A DNA stretch of 6,312 bases from Deltaproteobacteria bacterium (GCA_021779275.1 JAJYAX010000100.1:1-6312); one strand, 5' to 3'; counted from the first letter of the stretch, positions 1 through 5,542 are shown. A program made the numbers and translations. The notes: generated by a model from the letters alone, not told the origin.

Positions 1-207
1 CATGACCTCCAGGATCTCATCCAGGTTCATCCCGGCGGAATCATATCTGGATGCCTTGCAGGGGCTGAGAAGTTCAACATTAATCAGACTCCCCGCATAG
101 ACTATACAGTCGGCCTCATCCAGTAACCTCCGCCCCTTGAGGGTAATCAGTTCAACATCACCAGGGCCTGCACCGACAAAATGGATTTTCTTCTGTTCCT
201 GATTCAT
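1..207 (-). CDS. cobM: Cobalt-precorrin-4 C11-methyltransferase (CobM/CbiF), N-terminal part
   Basis: This is the first 69 codons of a gene whose 3' end lies beyond the left edge. The protein begins [17 protein letters not shown]. The GAGPGD motif at residues 12-17 is the SAM-binding loop near the N-terminus of tetrapyrrole methylases, followed by [10 protein letters not shown] (20-29). YAGSLIN (37-43) and the later SAGMNLDEI stretch match the CobM/CbiF subgroup, which moves a methyl group from SAM to C11 of (cobalt-)precorrin-4 in the cytoplasm. The start at 207 is supported by an AAGG-type ribosome site at about 212-217, six bases upstream, and by the family's usual distance from start to GAGPGD. 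It follows cobL in the same direction after a 78-base gap, long for an operon; no terminator is visible in that gap. Given cbiD nearby, it probably works in the anaerobic, early-cobalt pathway. Subgroup assignment rests on the N-terminus only. Confidence 0.9.
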   Translation of the reverse strand, partial: MNQEQKKIHFVGAGPGDVELITLKGRRLLDEADCIVYAGSLINVELLSPCKASRYDSAGMNLDEILEVM

Positions 208-285
208 AATACACCTTCTTATGGACTGATCTCCGACTCGTGAACAGAGAGTGCTCCCAAGCCCTTTTCCCTTAAGCGTAAGTCT

Positions 286-1518
286 TCACGCCTGCGTGGA
301 GGGTTTATGACCGGAGATGATTGTAATAGCATTTAACTCCACGGATTGATTGTCCGGGTAGCTGCATCGGCTGACGCGGACAGTGGCCATGGAGACGGTC
401 AATCCCAACCTGTACATGATCTCCGGGGCGGCAAGGCGGGTCTTGTCGATTACGCCATTCACCACAAGTATACCACCCGGCTTCAATCTTCCCGAACCCT
501 TTTCAAGAATATCATGGAGATCTCCTCCGCTGCCGCCGACAAATATTCTGTCGGGATCCGGCAGGTTGTTCAGCACCTCCGGGGCAGTACCATGTATCAC
601 CTTGAGAGTAGAGGCGCTGAATTTCTGCTTATTGGCCAGGATATTCCCGATCTGTTCGGCCTTGGCCTCAACGGCAAAGATCCGCAACTGCGGAAACATC
701 CTGGCGGCCTCCATGCTCACCGAGCCCGAGCCCGCCCCGATATCCCAGAAAACACCTGTGTCGGGAAACCGTAGGGAATGCAGCGTGGCGGCACGTACTT
801 CGTTCTTGGTGATCAGACCTCGACTATGGATAATCTCCTGCTCTAGCAGACCGAACCGGGGCAGAATATCCTGGTCCGTCTTCTTCTTGCGGATGATGAT
901 CATCACATTCAAGGTACTGAAGGCGCTCTTGGCAATTTCCTTCAGGCCGGAGGTGGTCAGTCTCTCGTTTTCCCGGCCCAGGTTTTCCGCCACATGCACG
1001 GTATAGGCCTTGGCCCTTTCGCCATAATTCTCCACAAGCGAGGCGGCAATGGCGGAGGGAGAATTTTTTACATCCGTCAACAGACAGACCTTGGCCAAAT
1101 TGCCGATGCGATGGACCAGATCATCCATGCCCCGACCATGGACACTGATAAAGCATGCATCATCCCACGGTATCCTGAAACGGGCAAAGGCCAGCTGCAT
1201 GGAGGAGACGGCGGGATAAATCATCAGGTTTTCCTCCCCGAATTTCCGGCACAAGGTCCTGCCGATACCGAAAAAGAGAGGATCTCCGCCGACAAGGACA
1301 CCGACATCGGAGACGGCCAAGGCCTCTTCCAGCCGCCACAGAGCCTCTGAGACAGGGGAAATCGGCTGGATGCGGATATCCGGATGAACGGCCAGGACAG
1401 GTTGAAGGAGACCGAGAAACCGGTCAGCTGCAAAGAGAGTCCCGCATGCCCCGAGAACGGCCAGCCTTTCAGCGGAGAGACAGGGGGAATCCACACCAAT
1501 CAGATGGATCGTATTCAT
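286..1518 (-). CDS. cobL: Precorrin-6Y C5,15-methyltransferase, CbiE-CbiT fusion (CobL)
   Basis: This 410-residue protein has the usual length of fused CobL. Residues 1 to about 205 form the CbiE tetrapyrrole-methylase domain, with the N-terminal IGVD loop (7-10) and VGGDPLFFGIG (76-86), the glycine-rich substrate/SAM loop. Residues from about 220 onward form the CbiT domain. GLITKNEVRA (234-243) is the typical CbiT opening, and DIGAGSGS (259-266) is motif I of Rossmann-type SAM methyltransferases. Together they methylate C5 and C15 of the ring and decarboxylate the C12 acetate side chain. The gene lies 12 bases after the cbiD stop codon, and a purine-rich GGGAAAAGAGAG stretch in that gap serves as its ribosome site, so co-transcription with cbiD is very likely. 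In the anaerobic pathway CbiE and CbiT are often separate; the fused form is also well known. A small CACGC/GCGTG inverted repeat overlaps the stop codon but has no U-tract. Confidence 0.95.
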   Translation of the reverse strand: MNTIHLIGVDSPCLSAERLAVLGACGTLFAADRFLGLLQPVLAVHPDIRIQPISPVSEALWRLEEALAVSDVGVLVGGDPLFFGIGRTLCRKFGEENLMIYPAVSSMQLAFARFRIPWDDACFISVHGRGMDDLVHRIGNLAKVCLLTDVKNSPSAIAASLVENYGERAKAYTVHVAENLGRENERLTTSGLKEIAKSAFSTLNVMIIIRKKKTDQDILPRFGLLEQEIIHSRGLITKNEVRAATLHSLRFPDTGVFWDIGAGSGSVSMEAARMFPQLRIFAVEAKAEQIGNILANKQKFSASTLKVIHGTAPEVLNNLPDPDRIFVGGSGGDLHDILEKGSGRLKPGGILVVNGVIDKTRLAAPEIMYRLGLTVSMATVRVSRCSYPDNQSVELNAITIISGHKPSTQA

Positions 1519-1530
1519 CTCTCTTTTCCC

Positions 1531-2616
1531 CTATACAGAAGCAACGATCCTGCCCGATGTGTCGACCAGATGGACGGTCACCGGCAATGATGCTGTTTTA
1601 CTGCAAAAATCACGGGCGCAGCCGCAAACCTTCAGAATGCTGTCCCTGTCGCCCATGGCAAGGAGGCGGGTATATATCTCCCGCGCGGTATTGGCGCCAT
1701 GCAGACTCCGGCCCGTTTCCTTGGAAACACCTAATTCTTTGAGAAGCGCTATCGCCTGATCTACCTCCAGGGCGCCATTGCGGACATGGGTCTGGGGGAT
1801 CCCCATGGCCCCTTTCAGGATTTTTGCCCACATACCGGCAATATGAATCCGTGAAAAGCGGAATCTCCGCGCCTCTTCAAGGGAGAATTTCAGATAGTCA
1901 CCCATCATCACCAGGGCCTCTTCGGGAAAGGTGAATCTCTGCTGCACGGCCCGCTCGGACGTGCGACCGGTGGAGAGGGCAATTTCACCGATACCGGCCT
2001 TGGAAGCCACGCTCATCGATGTGCTGATCGTCGCCGTCCAGGCCTCGGCGGATATGGGACGGACAATACCGGTGGTTCCGAGAATTGAGAGGCCGCCGAT
2101 GATCCCCAATCGTCTATTCAGGGTCTTTTGGGCCAGATTTTCTCCTTCCGGGATGGAAATTGTAATGATAAACCGTTCTTTCGAATGACCTCCATCCAGA
2201 GCCAGCGCCTCGGCGACCGCCTCTCGGATCATCCTGCGGGGAACAGGATTAATTGCCGGCTCACCAACCGGTACGGCCAGCCCCGGCTTGGTAACGATGC
2301 CGACCCCCTTTCCGCCCGTAAGGGTGATTTCCTCGCGGGCGTTCTCGTCCTGGTTTGCACGGACGGTGGCCTCAATAGTGGCCCCGTTGGTGACATCAGG
2401 ATCATCCCCGGCGTCCTTGATGACCGAGGCCATGGCCGTCACTCCGGCGGAATGCAGGACCTCGCACCCGGAGAGAGAAAACCGCACCCTGCTTCCATCA
2501 GGAAAAGGAATCTCAACATCTTTGACAGGTCCCTGGCTCAGAAAGGCAAGCATTGCCCCTTTCGCCGCCGCCGCAGCACAGGCGCCTGTTGTATACCCTG
2601 ATCGTAATTTCTTCAT
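1531..2616 (-). CDS. cbiD: Cobalt-precorrin-5B C1-methyltransferase (CbiD)
   Basis: This 361-residue protein is full length for CbiD. It opens with MKKLRSGYTTGACAAAAAKGA, the family's hallmark RSGYTTG-x-CAAAA-x-KA start, which fixes the start codon at 2616. Further conserved stretches are GGKGVGIVTKPGL and GEPAINPVPR in the first half, GGLSILGTTGIV in the middle and HIAGMWAKILKGAMG toward the C-terminus. CbiD acts on cobalt-precorrin-5B, methylating C1. It belongs to the anaerobic route (the aerobic route uses CobF), so this operon is of the early-cobalt type. It heads a cbiD-cobL-cobM order. The start codon is unusual: the 13 bases before it are the U-rich tail of an intrinsic terminator, with no Shine-Dalgarno sequence at normal distance. 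The nearest candidate, GGGAG, is 16 bases away and lies inside the hairpin. This suggests control of expression at this point. Confidence 0.95.
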   Translation of the reverse strand: MKKLRSGYTTGACAAAAAKGAMLAFLSQGPVKDVEIPFPDGSRVRFSLSGCEVLHSAGVTAMASVIKDAGDDPDVTNGATIEATVRANQDENAREEITLTGGKGVGIVTKPGLAVPVGEPAINPVPRRMIREAVAEALALDGGHSKERFIITISIPEGENLAQKTLNRRLGIIGGLSILGTTGIVRPISAEAWTATISTSMSVASKAGIGEIALSTGRTSERAVQQRFTFPEEALVMMGDYLKFSLEEARRFRFSRIHIAGMWAKILKGAMGIPQTHVRNGALEVDQAIALLKELGVSKETGRSLHGANTAREIYTRLLAMGDRDSILKVCGCARDFCSKTASLPVTVHLVDTSGRIVASV

Positions 2617-2656
2617 AAATAAAAAAAGGTCACTCCCTCTGCGGGAACGACCTTTT
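2617..2656 (-). terminator. Strong intrinsic terminator between tRNA-Pro and cbiD, abutting the cbiD start
   Basis: On the minus strand AAAAGGTC pairs with GACCTTTT (2649-2656 with 2624-2631). The stem continues through a G-U pair and TTCCC/GGGAG to give about 14 pairs around a five-base loop, followed by TTTATTT. Two of the pairs are G-U only on the minus-strand RNA and become A-C mismatches in plus-strand RNA, so the signal is directional. It is well placed to end the HU/tRNA-Pro transcript. Its tail also ends at the base before the cbiD ATG, leaving no room for a cbiD promoter downstream. Either cbiD depends on read-through, or this is an attenuator of its own leader. Confidence 0.85.
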
Positions 2657-2665
2657 CGAATCCAT
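2630..2665 (-). CDS. Possible 11-codon leader reading frame upstream of cbiD
   Basis: An ATG at 2665 opens a short frame encoding [11 protein letters not shown], ending in TGA at 2632-2630. GAGG lies only two bases before the ATG, closer than a normal ribosome site. The frame covers the whole 5' arm and loop of the terminator hairpin and most of the inner 3' arm. Its stop codon lies 13 bases before the cbiD start. A ribosome translating it would open the hairpin and could reinitiate at cbiD, which lacks its own ribosome site. The peptide has no obvious run of a regulatory amino acid. Short frames occur by chance, so this is speculative. Confidence 0.2.
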   Translation of the reverse strand: MDSKRSFPQRE

Positions 2666-2668
2666 CAC

Positions 2669-2697
2669 CTCTATTTTGAGACAATCTACTCTGCCAA
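2669..2697 (-). promoter_or_regulatory. Weak candidate promoter for the cbiD operon
   Basis: TTGGCA on the minus strand (2692-2697) matches five of six bases of the sigma70 -35 box. At a 17-base spacing the -10 position holds ATAGAG (or AATAGA at 16), a poor match. Transcription from here would begin just before the terminator hairpin. It is listed because a cbiD promoter, if one exists separate from HU/tRNA read-through, must lie upstream of that hairpin, and this is the best site in the short gap after the tRNA. Confidence 0.2.
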
Positions 2698-2721
2698 ATC
2701 TTGCTTCCTTGTTGGTGTAAC

Positions 2722-2798
2722 TGGTCGGGACGAGAGGATTTGAACCTCCGACCCCAGCGTCCCGAACGCTGTGCTCTACCAGACTGAGCCACGTCCCG
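2722..2798 (-). tRNA. tRNA-Pro (anticodon CGG)
   Basis: The minus strand folds as a complete 77-base tRNA. The acceptor stem is CGGGACG/CGTCCCG (2792-2798 with 2726-2732), the D arm GCTC...GAGC, the anticodon stem CAGCG/CGCTG with loop TTCGGGA, and the T arm GGAGG-TTCAAAT-CCTCT. It has discriminator A and an encoded CCA end (2722-2724). The anticodon CGG (2762-2764) reads the proline codon CCG. The TTCGGGA loop and GGGTCGGAGG region resemble other bacterial proline tRNAs. It lies 73 bases after the HU gene on the same strand. I see no convincing promoter or terminator in between, so it is probably cut from the HU transcript. Confidence 0.97.
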
Positions 2799-2871
2799 AC
2801 TTCTATTTACTTATTCAACAAAGACCCAATTAATCGTAGCTGTATGTCTGGAATTCATGAACACTGGTGAA

Positions 2872-3144
2872 CTAATTGATTTCTTCAGACAATTTGCTTC
2901 CGGCCTTAAACCGGGCAACAGTCTTGGCCGGGATTGTAATGGTATCGCCGGTCTGCGGGTTTCTCCCCTGGCGTGCATCGCGTTTTGATACAGAAAAGGT
3001 GCCAAAACCCACAAGAGTAACTTTGTCACCCTTTTTAAGGCAATCAGCAATCGCTTTCAAGGTACCGTTCAACGCCTTTTCTGCGTCCGTTTTTCCTATT
3101 GTCGCTGCTTCAGCAATACATTCCACCAGTTCCTTCTTATTCAT
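2872..3144 (-). CDS. hup: HU-family DNA-binding protein
   Basis: This 90-residue protein has the standard length of HU. It starts MNKKELVECIAEAA, the helical dimerisation part, and carries GFGTF (46-50). The beta-arm contains the conserved RNP at 61-63, followed by GDTITIPAKTVARFKAG. The RNP proline is the residue that inserts between bases when HU bends DNA. HU dimers compact and bend the chromosome non-specifically; IHF subunits are the main alternative, but the sequence reads as HU. Two cysteines (9 and 35) lie in the helical body. A clear ribosome site, GGGAGG at about 3150-3155, is five bases before the ATG. It has its own promoter (3226-3254) and a leader of about 75 bases. tRNA-Pro follows on the same strand. 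Confidence 0.96.
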   Translation of the reverse strand: MNKKELVECIAEAATIGKTDAEKALNGTLKAIADCLKKGDKVTLVGFGTFSVSKRDARQGRNPQTGDTITIPAKTVARFKAGSKLSEEIN

Positions 3145-3178
3145 GAATTCCTCCCTACTCTATCTTTCTTTGCTTAGT

Positions 3179-3204
3179 AACAGGCAAGGCCTTCGTGCAC
3201 TGTT
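3179..3204 (-). repeat. Imperfect inverted repeat in the HU leader
   Basis: AACAG (3179-3183) and CTGTT (3200-3204) can pair, extended by GCA/TGC with one bulged base, around a nine-base loop containing AGGCCT. It lies between the predicted HU transcription start and the HU ribosome site, so the HU mRNA would carry a small stem-loop. There is no U-tract, so it is not a terminator. It may be an mRNA-stability element or an operator, or it may be chance. Confidence 0.3.
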
Positions 3205-3225
3205 CCCTTTCTCCTAGTGTCTGAT

Positions 3226-3254
3226 GCTTTAACCAAACTACACGGAATTGTCAA
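3226..3254 (-). promoter_or_regulatory. Promoter of the HU gene
   Basis: On the minus strand a perfect TTGACA -35 box (3249-3254) is followed after 17 bases by TAAAGC (3226-3231), a weak -10. The predicted start is near 3219, giving a leader of about 75 bases before the HU ATG. The -35 box shares its first two bases with the U-tract of the preceding larE terminator, so the two transcription units are packed end to end. It is the best sigma70-like site between larE and hup. Confidence 0.55.
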
Positions 3255-3281
3255 AAGAAAAAAAGGACATTTCCTCTTTTT
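3253..3281 (-). terminator. Intrinsic terminator of the DUF39-larE operon
   Basis: Read on the minus strand, AAAAAGAGGA (3272-3281) pairs with TCCTTTTTTT (3258-3267) in a ten-pair stem with one G-U, a four-base loop and a CTTTT tail. The stem is AT-rich, so efficiency may be moderate. It lies about 140 bases after the larE stop codon, just before the HU promoter. No better terminator candidate is visible nearer to larE. Confidence 0.55.
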
Positions 3282-3419
3282 CCAATTTCTCTTCATCAAG
3301 TTACAACCCTTTATAATCAAGCGATTACAGCCTCAGAGGTCCGTACAGTAATGCAATCAGGATATCAAATCAAGAATTTAAATTTTTCTTTTTGGTTTTC
3401 TCCCGGTGTTCAGGTCCGA

Positions 3420-4217
3420 TTATTCCCTGCCATGGAGGTCGAGAACCACACGAAAAAGGCCGAGTGATTGAAAATATTGAAGAAGTGATTCCCTGGTCTC
3501 TCTCCGGGTCATTCTGTCCAGATGCTCTGTCCGGACCTCAACGATCACCCGTTCTCCCCCCAGACGAACCCGACAGCCTTGAAAACCCTTTTTCTGGAGA
3601 AAATATTCCGCCTCGTCAATCAGCCTCAGGGCCTCAACGCTGATCGGCGCCCCGGTTGCAATACGGGTCGCCAGACACGAATTCGAGGGAAGATCATGAT
3701 TCTCCAGTCCTCTCTCCCTTGCCAGTTCTCGAATCTCGGGTTTATGAAAACCGGCACTGACCAGAGGGGTCTGTACCCCCAGTTCTCTGAGCGCCCGCAG
3801 GCCCGGACGGTCCTTGTTCAGGTCATCGGCATTGGTGCCGTCAATAAGGTTCGACACCCCCGCTTTCTCCATCTCCCCCATAAAAATTGAATAGATTTTC
3901 TTCTTGCAGAAGTAGCATCGGTCGTCGGTGTTGGCCGCAAAATCATCCCAGAGCAAGGGATACAGGTCGACCCGCCGGAGCCGGGCCGATCCGGCGAAGT
4001 GCCGCTCAAAGATCCGGTCCGCCGCCTGGGGAGAGCGTCTGGGGAGAAGACAGGAGACGCCATGCAGGGCTACGACCTGGTCTTTTCCCAGGGTCTCGCA
4101 GGCGGCGGATAACAGCAAGGTCGAATCCACGCCGCCGGAAAAGGCCACCGCCACCTGGCCGAGGCCGCGAAGTATCTCCTGCAGGCGGTCATACTTTTCG
4201 CGGATGCCTGCCTTCAT
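3420..4217 (-). CDS. larE: LarE-family ATP-dependent sulfur transferase (PP-loop), iron-sulfur type
   Basis: From the ATG at 4217 the protein has 265 residues, typical of LarE. It has the PP-loop ATP-pyrophosphatase motif SGGVDS (27-32), the LarE-type DDRCYFCKKKIY (98-109), DGTNADDLNKDRPGLRAL (126-143) and SNSCLATR (178-185). LarE activates its substrate carboxylate as an AMP adduct and inserts sulfur during nickel-pincer cofactor synthesis. In Lactobacillus LarE the sulfur comes from the cysteine matching Cys181. Cys101, Cys104 and Cys181 together match the three-cysteine class known from Thermotoga LarE, which holds a [4Fe-4S] cluster carrying the sulfur to be transferred. An in-frame ATG 23 codons upstream (4286) would extend it into the neighbour's coding region. 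The 4217 start is preferred because it forms an ATGA overlap with the DUF39 stop and places the PP-loop at the family's usual depth. No larA, larB or larC is in the window, so its target may instead be the DUF39 pathway. Confidence 0.88.
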   Translation of the reverse strand: MKAGIREKYDRLQEILRGLGQVAVAFSGGVDSTLLLSAACETLGKDQVVALHGVSCLLPRRSPQAADRIFERHFAGSARLRRVDLYPLLWDDFAANTDDRCYFCKKKIYSIFMGEMEKAGVSNLIDGTNADDLNKDRPGLRALRELGVQTPLVSAGFHKPEIRELARERGLENHDLPSNSCLATRIATGAPISVEALRLIDEAEYFLQKKGFQGCRVRLGGERVIVEVRTEHLDRMTRRETRESLLQYFQSLGLFRVVLDLHGRE

Positions 4218-5380
4218 TTTTCTCTTTCGGCATCGGGAAGCGTCTGGGCCGGGGGATTCAGCAGGAAGTTCCCCTTCTGTATCCACTCTTTCAGGGTCTC
4301 GGCAATCTCACGCGCCTTGACGACACTGGACAGAGGCGCTGTCGGCACCGGTTTGCCGTTGACCTCTATGGCGCCGGATTTCAGCTGGGCGTAACTCACC
4401 TCCCCGTAGGTGCGGGATATGCCGTTGGTATAGTCATAGCCGTAATCGACCACCTGGGTGTAAATATCCTTGTCGGAAACTCCGGTAAAGGCAGCCATTT
4501 CCGCATCCAGGATCGGGATGGGGATCCCCAGACCGACGGCCATTGAACTCCCGTAGCCAAGGATGGACAGGCCCCGCAGCCACTTGGCGGACATCTGTTT
4601 CATATCCCCCTGGACCATGATGGTTCCGGCGGGTTTTCGGGGAACACCGCCTTTTGTCCGGGGGACATTGGGATTATGCTGGGTCCCGTGCCAGGTCACA
4701 TAGCCTACGCCTCCTCCGAGAAAGATTCTCGTCCCAATGCCGATGGTTCGATAGTGAGGGTCATTCAAAAGCGGGCTGAGTTCGCCTGCGCTGCAGTAAT
4801 TGGCGTTCTGACACTTGGGTTTCAACATTCCCATATAAGTATAGACGGTTTTATCGGAAAGGTTCACCGCGCAGTTATAGTTCTGGTATCCGTTTCTCGG
4901 ATTACAGAGAAGCACGGACGGCAGATCATCCAGGCCGACCTCTTTTTTCATTTTTCGTGCGGCGTAGCAATCCGTCCCGTAGGCCTTGGCCTCCAGGAAG
5001 ACCTTCTTCCCCCGAAGCAGGTCCTCAAGGACGTGACCGCCGCCATATTTGAATTCTCCGGGATAGATCTTGTTTAAGGGGTCGTCTTCGGCAGGTTCCG
5101 TGGCCCCGATGAAGGCATCGACGGCGGCGAGTCCGGCATAGGCCTGCACCTTATTGAACCAGACCCTGGAGGCCTTTATGGTGGGGGTCATCTGACCGAA
5201 ATTGATAAAGGCCCCCGAGGAACACATGGGTGCAAAGGTGCCGGTGGTCACCACATCGACCTCGACTGCCGCCTGCTCGGCCCCTTTTGCAGCGACGATT
5301 TTCACCATTTCTTCGGCGGTGACGATGACGGCTTCACCGGCTTTGATCTTTGCATTAATCTGTTCGTATGTCTTGGCCAT
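4214..5380 (-). CDS. Homocysteine-biosynthesis protein, DUF39/HcyBio family (aspartate-semialdehyde sulfurtransferase type)
   Basis: This 388-residue soluble protein belongs to the DUF39/HcyBio family (COG1900), whose methanogen member MA1821 is needed to make homocysteine from aspartate semialdehyde and sulfide. It opens KTYEQINAKIKAGEAVIVTAEEM, the usual family start. It then has TTGTFAPMCSSGAFINFG (45-62), where Cys53 matches the catalytic persulfide cysteine of MA1821. Cys138 (AYGTDCYA) probably matches its second functional cysteine. GGGHVLEDLLRGK (113-125), LGGGVGYVTWHGTQHNP and GLSILGYGSSMAVGLGIPIPIL are further conserved stretches. The length fits the HcyBio domain alone: the C-terminal CBS pair found in some relatives is absent. 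No NIL/ferredoxin partner gene is next to it. Instead larE begins inside its stop codon. The start lacks a strong ribosome site (GGATAAGAG only). The upstream region holds two small inverted repeats, and the next gene, pheA, diverges. Confidence 0.92.
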   Translation of the reverse strand: MAKTYEQINAKIKAGEAVIVTAEEMVKIVAAKGAEQAAVEVDVVTTGTFAPMCSSGAFINFGQMTPTIKASRVWFNKVQAYAGLAAVDAFIGATEPAEDDPLNKIYPGEFKYGGGHVLEDLLRGKKVFLEAKAYGTDCYAARKMKKEVGLDDLPSVLLCNPRNGYQNYNCAVNLSDKTVYTYMGMLKPKCQNANYCSAGELSPLLNDPHYRTIGIGTRIFLGGGVGYVTWHGTQHNPNVPRTKGGVPRKPAGTIMVQGDMKQMSAKWLRGLSILGYGSSMAVGLGIPIPILDAEMAAFTGVSDKDIYTQVVDYGYDYTNGISRTYGEVSYAQLKSGAIEVNGKPVPTAPLSSVVKAREIAETLKEWIQKGNFLLNPPAQTLPDAEREK

Positions 5381-5419
5381 TATCTCTTATCCACAAATAT
5401 AACGAGGTTTATTGGAAAT

Positions 5420-5445
5420 GATACACTCAGGTCTCCCCCTGTATC
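5420..5445. repeat. Inverted repeat GATACA/TGTATC upstream of DUF39
   Basis: Six-base perfect arms GATACA (5420-5425) and TGTATC (5440-5445) flank a 14-base centre, which itself contains AGG/CCT able to pair. It lies 40 to 65 bases before the DUF39 start and about 70 bases upstream of the pheA -35 box. It could be an operator for the divergent pair or a leader stem-loop of the DUF39 mRNA. It does not match a known riboswitch or the MetJ box. Confidence 0.3.
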
Positions 5446-5451
5446 TGCTCT

Positions 5452-5468
5452 GTAATTCAACAGATTAC
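5452..5468. repeat. Short inverted repeat GTAAT/ATTAC in the DUF39-pheA intergenic region
   Basis: Five-base arms GTAAT (5452-5456) and ATTAC (5464-5468) flank a seven-base centre. It sits directly beside the GATACA/TGTATC repeat, so the two form a pair of adjacent dyads between divergent genes. The arms are short enough to arise by chance. Confidence 0.2.
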
Positions 5469-5513
5469 CCCAGTACTCAGAAATTTCCAACTCTTATGCG
5501 CGCCTTTTCCGAC

Positions 5514-5542
5514 TTGACAGAGTTTTTTCTTTCACCTACATT
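5514..5542 (+). promoter_or_regulatory. Promoter of pheA (TTGACA-N17-TACATT)
   Basis: A perfect sigma70 -35 box, TTGACA (5514-5519), is followed after the optimal 17 bases by TACATT (5537-5542), matching four of six -10 bases including the conserved first, second and last. The predicted start is near 5549, giving a leader of about 47 bases. The spacer is T-rich. It is the best-formed promoter in the window, and it points at pheA. Confidence 0.7.

Noticed and set aside
208..285. Regulatory element in the 78-base gap between cobL and cobM
   Set aside because: Apart from a small CACGC/GCGTG repeat at the cobL stop and the cobM ribosome site, no terminator, promoter or riboswitch pattern is evident.
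346..1350. Several plus-strand frames opposite cobL
   Set aside because: They are antisense to the conserved CbiE-CbiT coding sequence and show no recognisable domains. They are shadow frames.
2617..2721. Cobalamin riboswitch upstream of cbiD
   Set aside because: Only about 100 bases separate the tRNA from cbiD and much of that is the terminator. No B12-box consensus or multi-stem core is visible, and the space is too short for a normal cobalamin riboswitch.
2722..2798. tRNA-Pro as an attachment site of an integrated element
   Set aside because: No integrase gene, no repeated tRNA 3' end elsewhere in the window and no accessory genes nearby.
4218..4286. Longer larE start at 4286
   Set aside because: The extra 23 residues lie inside the DUF39 coding end, look unlike any LarE N-terminus and lack a ribosome site. 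The ATGA overlap at 4217 is the typical coupled start.
5396..5425. TATATT as a -10 box for the DUF39 operon (minus strand)
   Set aside because: At 17 bases the -35 position reads GTATCA, a poor match, and the resulting leader would be only about nine bases, cutting off the ribosome site. Not strong enough to call.
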